Shown here: piece after piece, positions 21,044 to 21,679 of the stretch | How the letters are laid out: each line of letters begins with the position of its first letter | How positions within the stretch are numbered: the first letter of the stretch is position 1 | Assembly: GCA_020650975.1 (NCBI GenBank) | Contig: JAIPMN010020032.1 | Coordinates: 1-21,679, forward strand | Direction: 5' to 3' | DNA from: Apostichopus californicus | Taxonomy: Eukaryota > Echinodermata > Holothuroidea > Aspidochirotida > Stichopodidae | DNA length: 21,679 nucleotides | Program-made: the position numbers and the translations under genes | Notes under the pieces: model-generated | Told to the model about the DNA's origin: nothing | Databases searched by the model: none | What the model saw: the letters and a program-made list of their open reading frames with translations, nothing else

Positions 21044-21111
21044 CCACAGATGTGGGAGAAACTCGCAAGGGCTTATGGATTACAACTTACATGTCGGGTG
21101 GCTTCCAATCC
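21044..21111 (-). mobile_element. SINE tail fragment
   Basis: The reverse complement contains AAGTTGTAA, then GCCC and TTCTCCCACAT in the same order and spacing as 4022-4052 of the SINE at 3804-4090, with a few gaps. It covers only the distal body; no tRNA-like head with A or B box is found on the 3' side. It could be a truncated copy of the same SINE, or a copy of the partner LINE's shared 3' end. Confidence 0.6.
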
Positions 21112-21124
21112 AACATGCAAGTCA

Positions 21125-21679
21125 AAAAGAACTACATAGCTGTATCTACCTCTGTTTATACAGTACACTTACGGGAAGCATTAAATACTTATATCAAGTG
21201 TTATATGAACATTTAATCACTGTATCAACATTCATATATCCATAACTGCAAGCCGCGAAGTATGTCATACTTGTATCTAGGACGTTTTCAACATTGACAT
21301 AGGTCAATAGATTATTTCACACAAAGTAACAACATACTGCCTGTCTCTAGATGAGTGAACATCCATGTACAATAGACTAATCATTGGGCTATGCCCACTT
21401 CACCTATGTACATGCACAACCTGAAAATAACATATTTGAAACTGTTGTCGATGAATATACAGAATATCTTGGACATGGATATTTCCGTATCCATCCGATG
21501 TATCCCTAAAAATATTAATTCAATGTAGTGCATCCGTTATATTGACTTTTAAACACACATCTTCCTTTGTTTTATATGAACGATACTATTAACGATTTTG
21601 TTTCTGTAAACGATATGTTAAACCTTTGACGTTCGTTTGGGGGACTTTTCAAGCTGCACGTGATATTTATTTACGGTAA
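21125..21679. other. AT-rich DNA, no gene seen
   Basis: No open frame of note, RNA gene or repeat is recognised up to the window end. Confidence 0.55.

Overview
This window looks like AT-rich nuclear DNA from an animal, either intergenic or deep intronic. It has no bacterial-style gene layout: open frames are short, scattered over both strands and mostly overlapping, and no run of related coding sequence, rRNA or intact tRNA is visible. What can be supported is mainly repeats: a tRNA-derived SINE and a second fragment of it, a dispersed ~105 bp repeat present twice, a long fold-back (inverted-repeat) element, several minisatellite-like arrays, G-rich tracts, and a composite locus near 15.5-16.0 kb. 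The motifs at that locus (a purine/poly-G tract, then ...GATCGAAACGTCAGG...) are ones I remember from Penelope-like or related retroelement ends in marine invertebrates. That memory, with the SINE style, suggests a marine deuterostome, possibly an echinoderm such as a sea cucumber. This assignment is an inference and cannot be proved from the window.

Layout. 1-3.8 kb: unique-looking AT-rich DNA with a degenerate CAAGCCT-containing repeat, a G-rich tract and a GAA-type microsatellite. 3.8-4.1 kb: a SINE with recognisable A and B boxes. 4.1-8.5 kb: no gene seen, one G-rich patch near 6.85 kb. 8.54-8.65 and 13.49-13.59 kb: two copies of one dispersed repeat. Between them lie a short perfect palindrome (12.46 kb), a locally GC-richer patch (12.54-12.86 kb) and a possible terminal coding exon (13.25-13.39 kb) preceded by a long AG-free, pyrimidine-rich stretch. 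15.47-16.03 kb: a 10-bp tandem array directly beside an inverted-repeat element whose right end can be drawn as a hammerhead-ribozyme-like fold with one damaged core base. 16.8 kb: a 38-bp tandem duplication. 17.47-17.72 kb: a ~250 bp fold-back element. 18.8-19.3 kb: a degenerate array of ~145 bp units. 19.40-19.51 kb: three 38-bp units, each with an internal hairpin. 19.98-20.48 kb: the longest open frame in the window, with an internal ATG followed by a signal-peptide-like stretch, a C-rich tract and a TATA-like box upstream. 21.04-21.11 kb: a reverse-strand fragment of the SINE tail.

No set of genes working together can be reconstructed. The two coding candidates are tentative and unrelated to each other. 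The most interesting items are the 15.5-16.0 kb inverted-repeat locus with its ribozyme-like end, the 17.5 kb fold-back element, and the possible secreted-protein frame at 20.1 kb.
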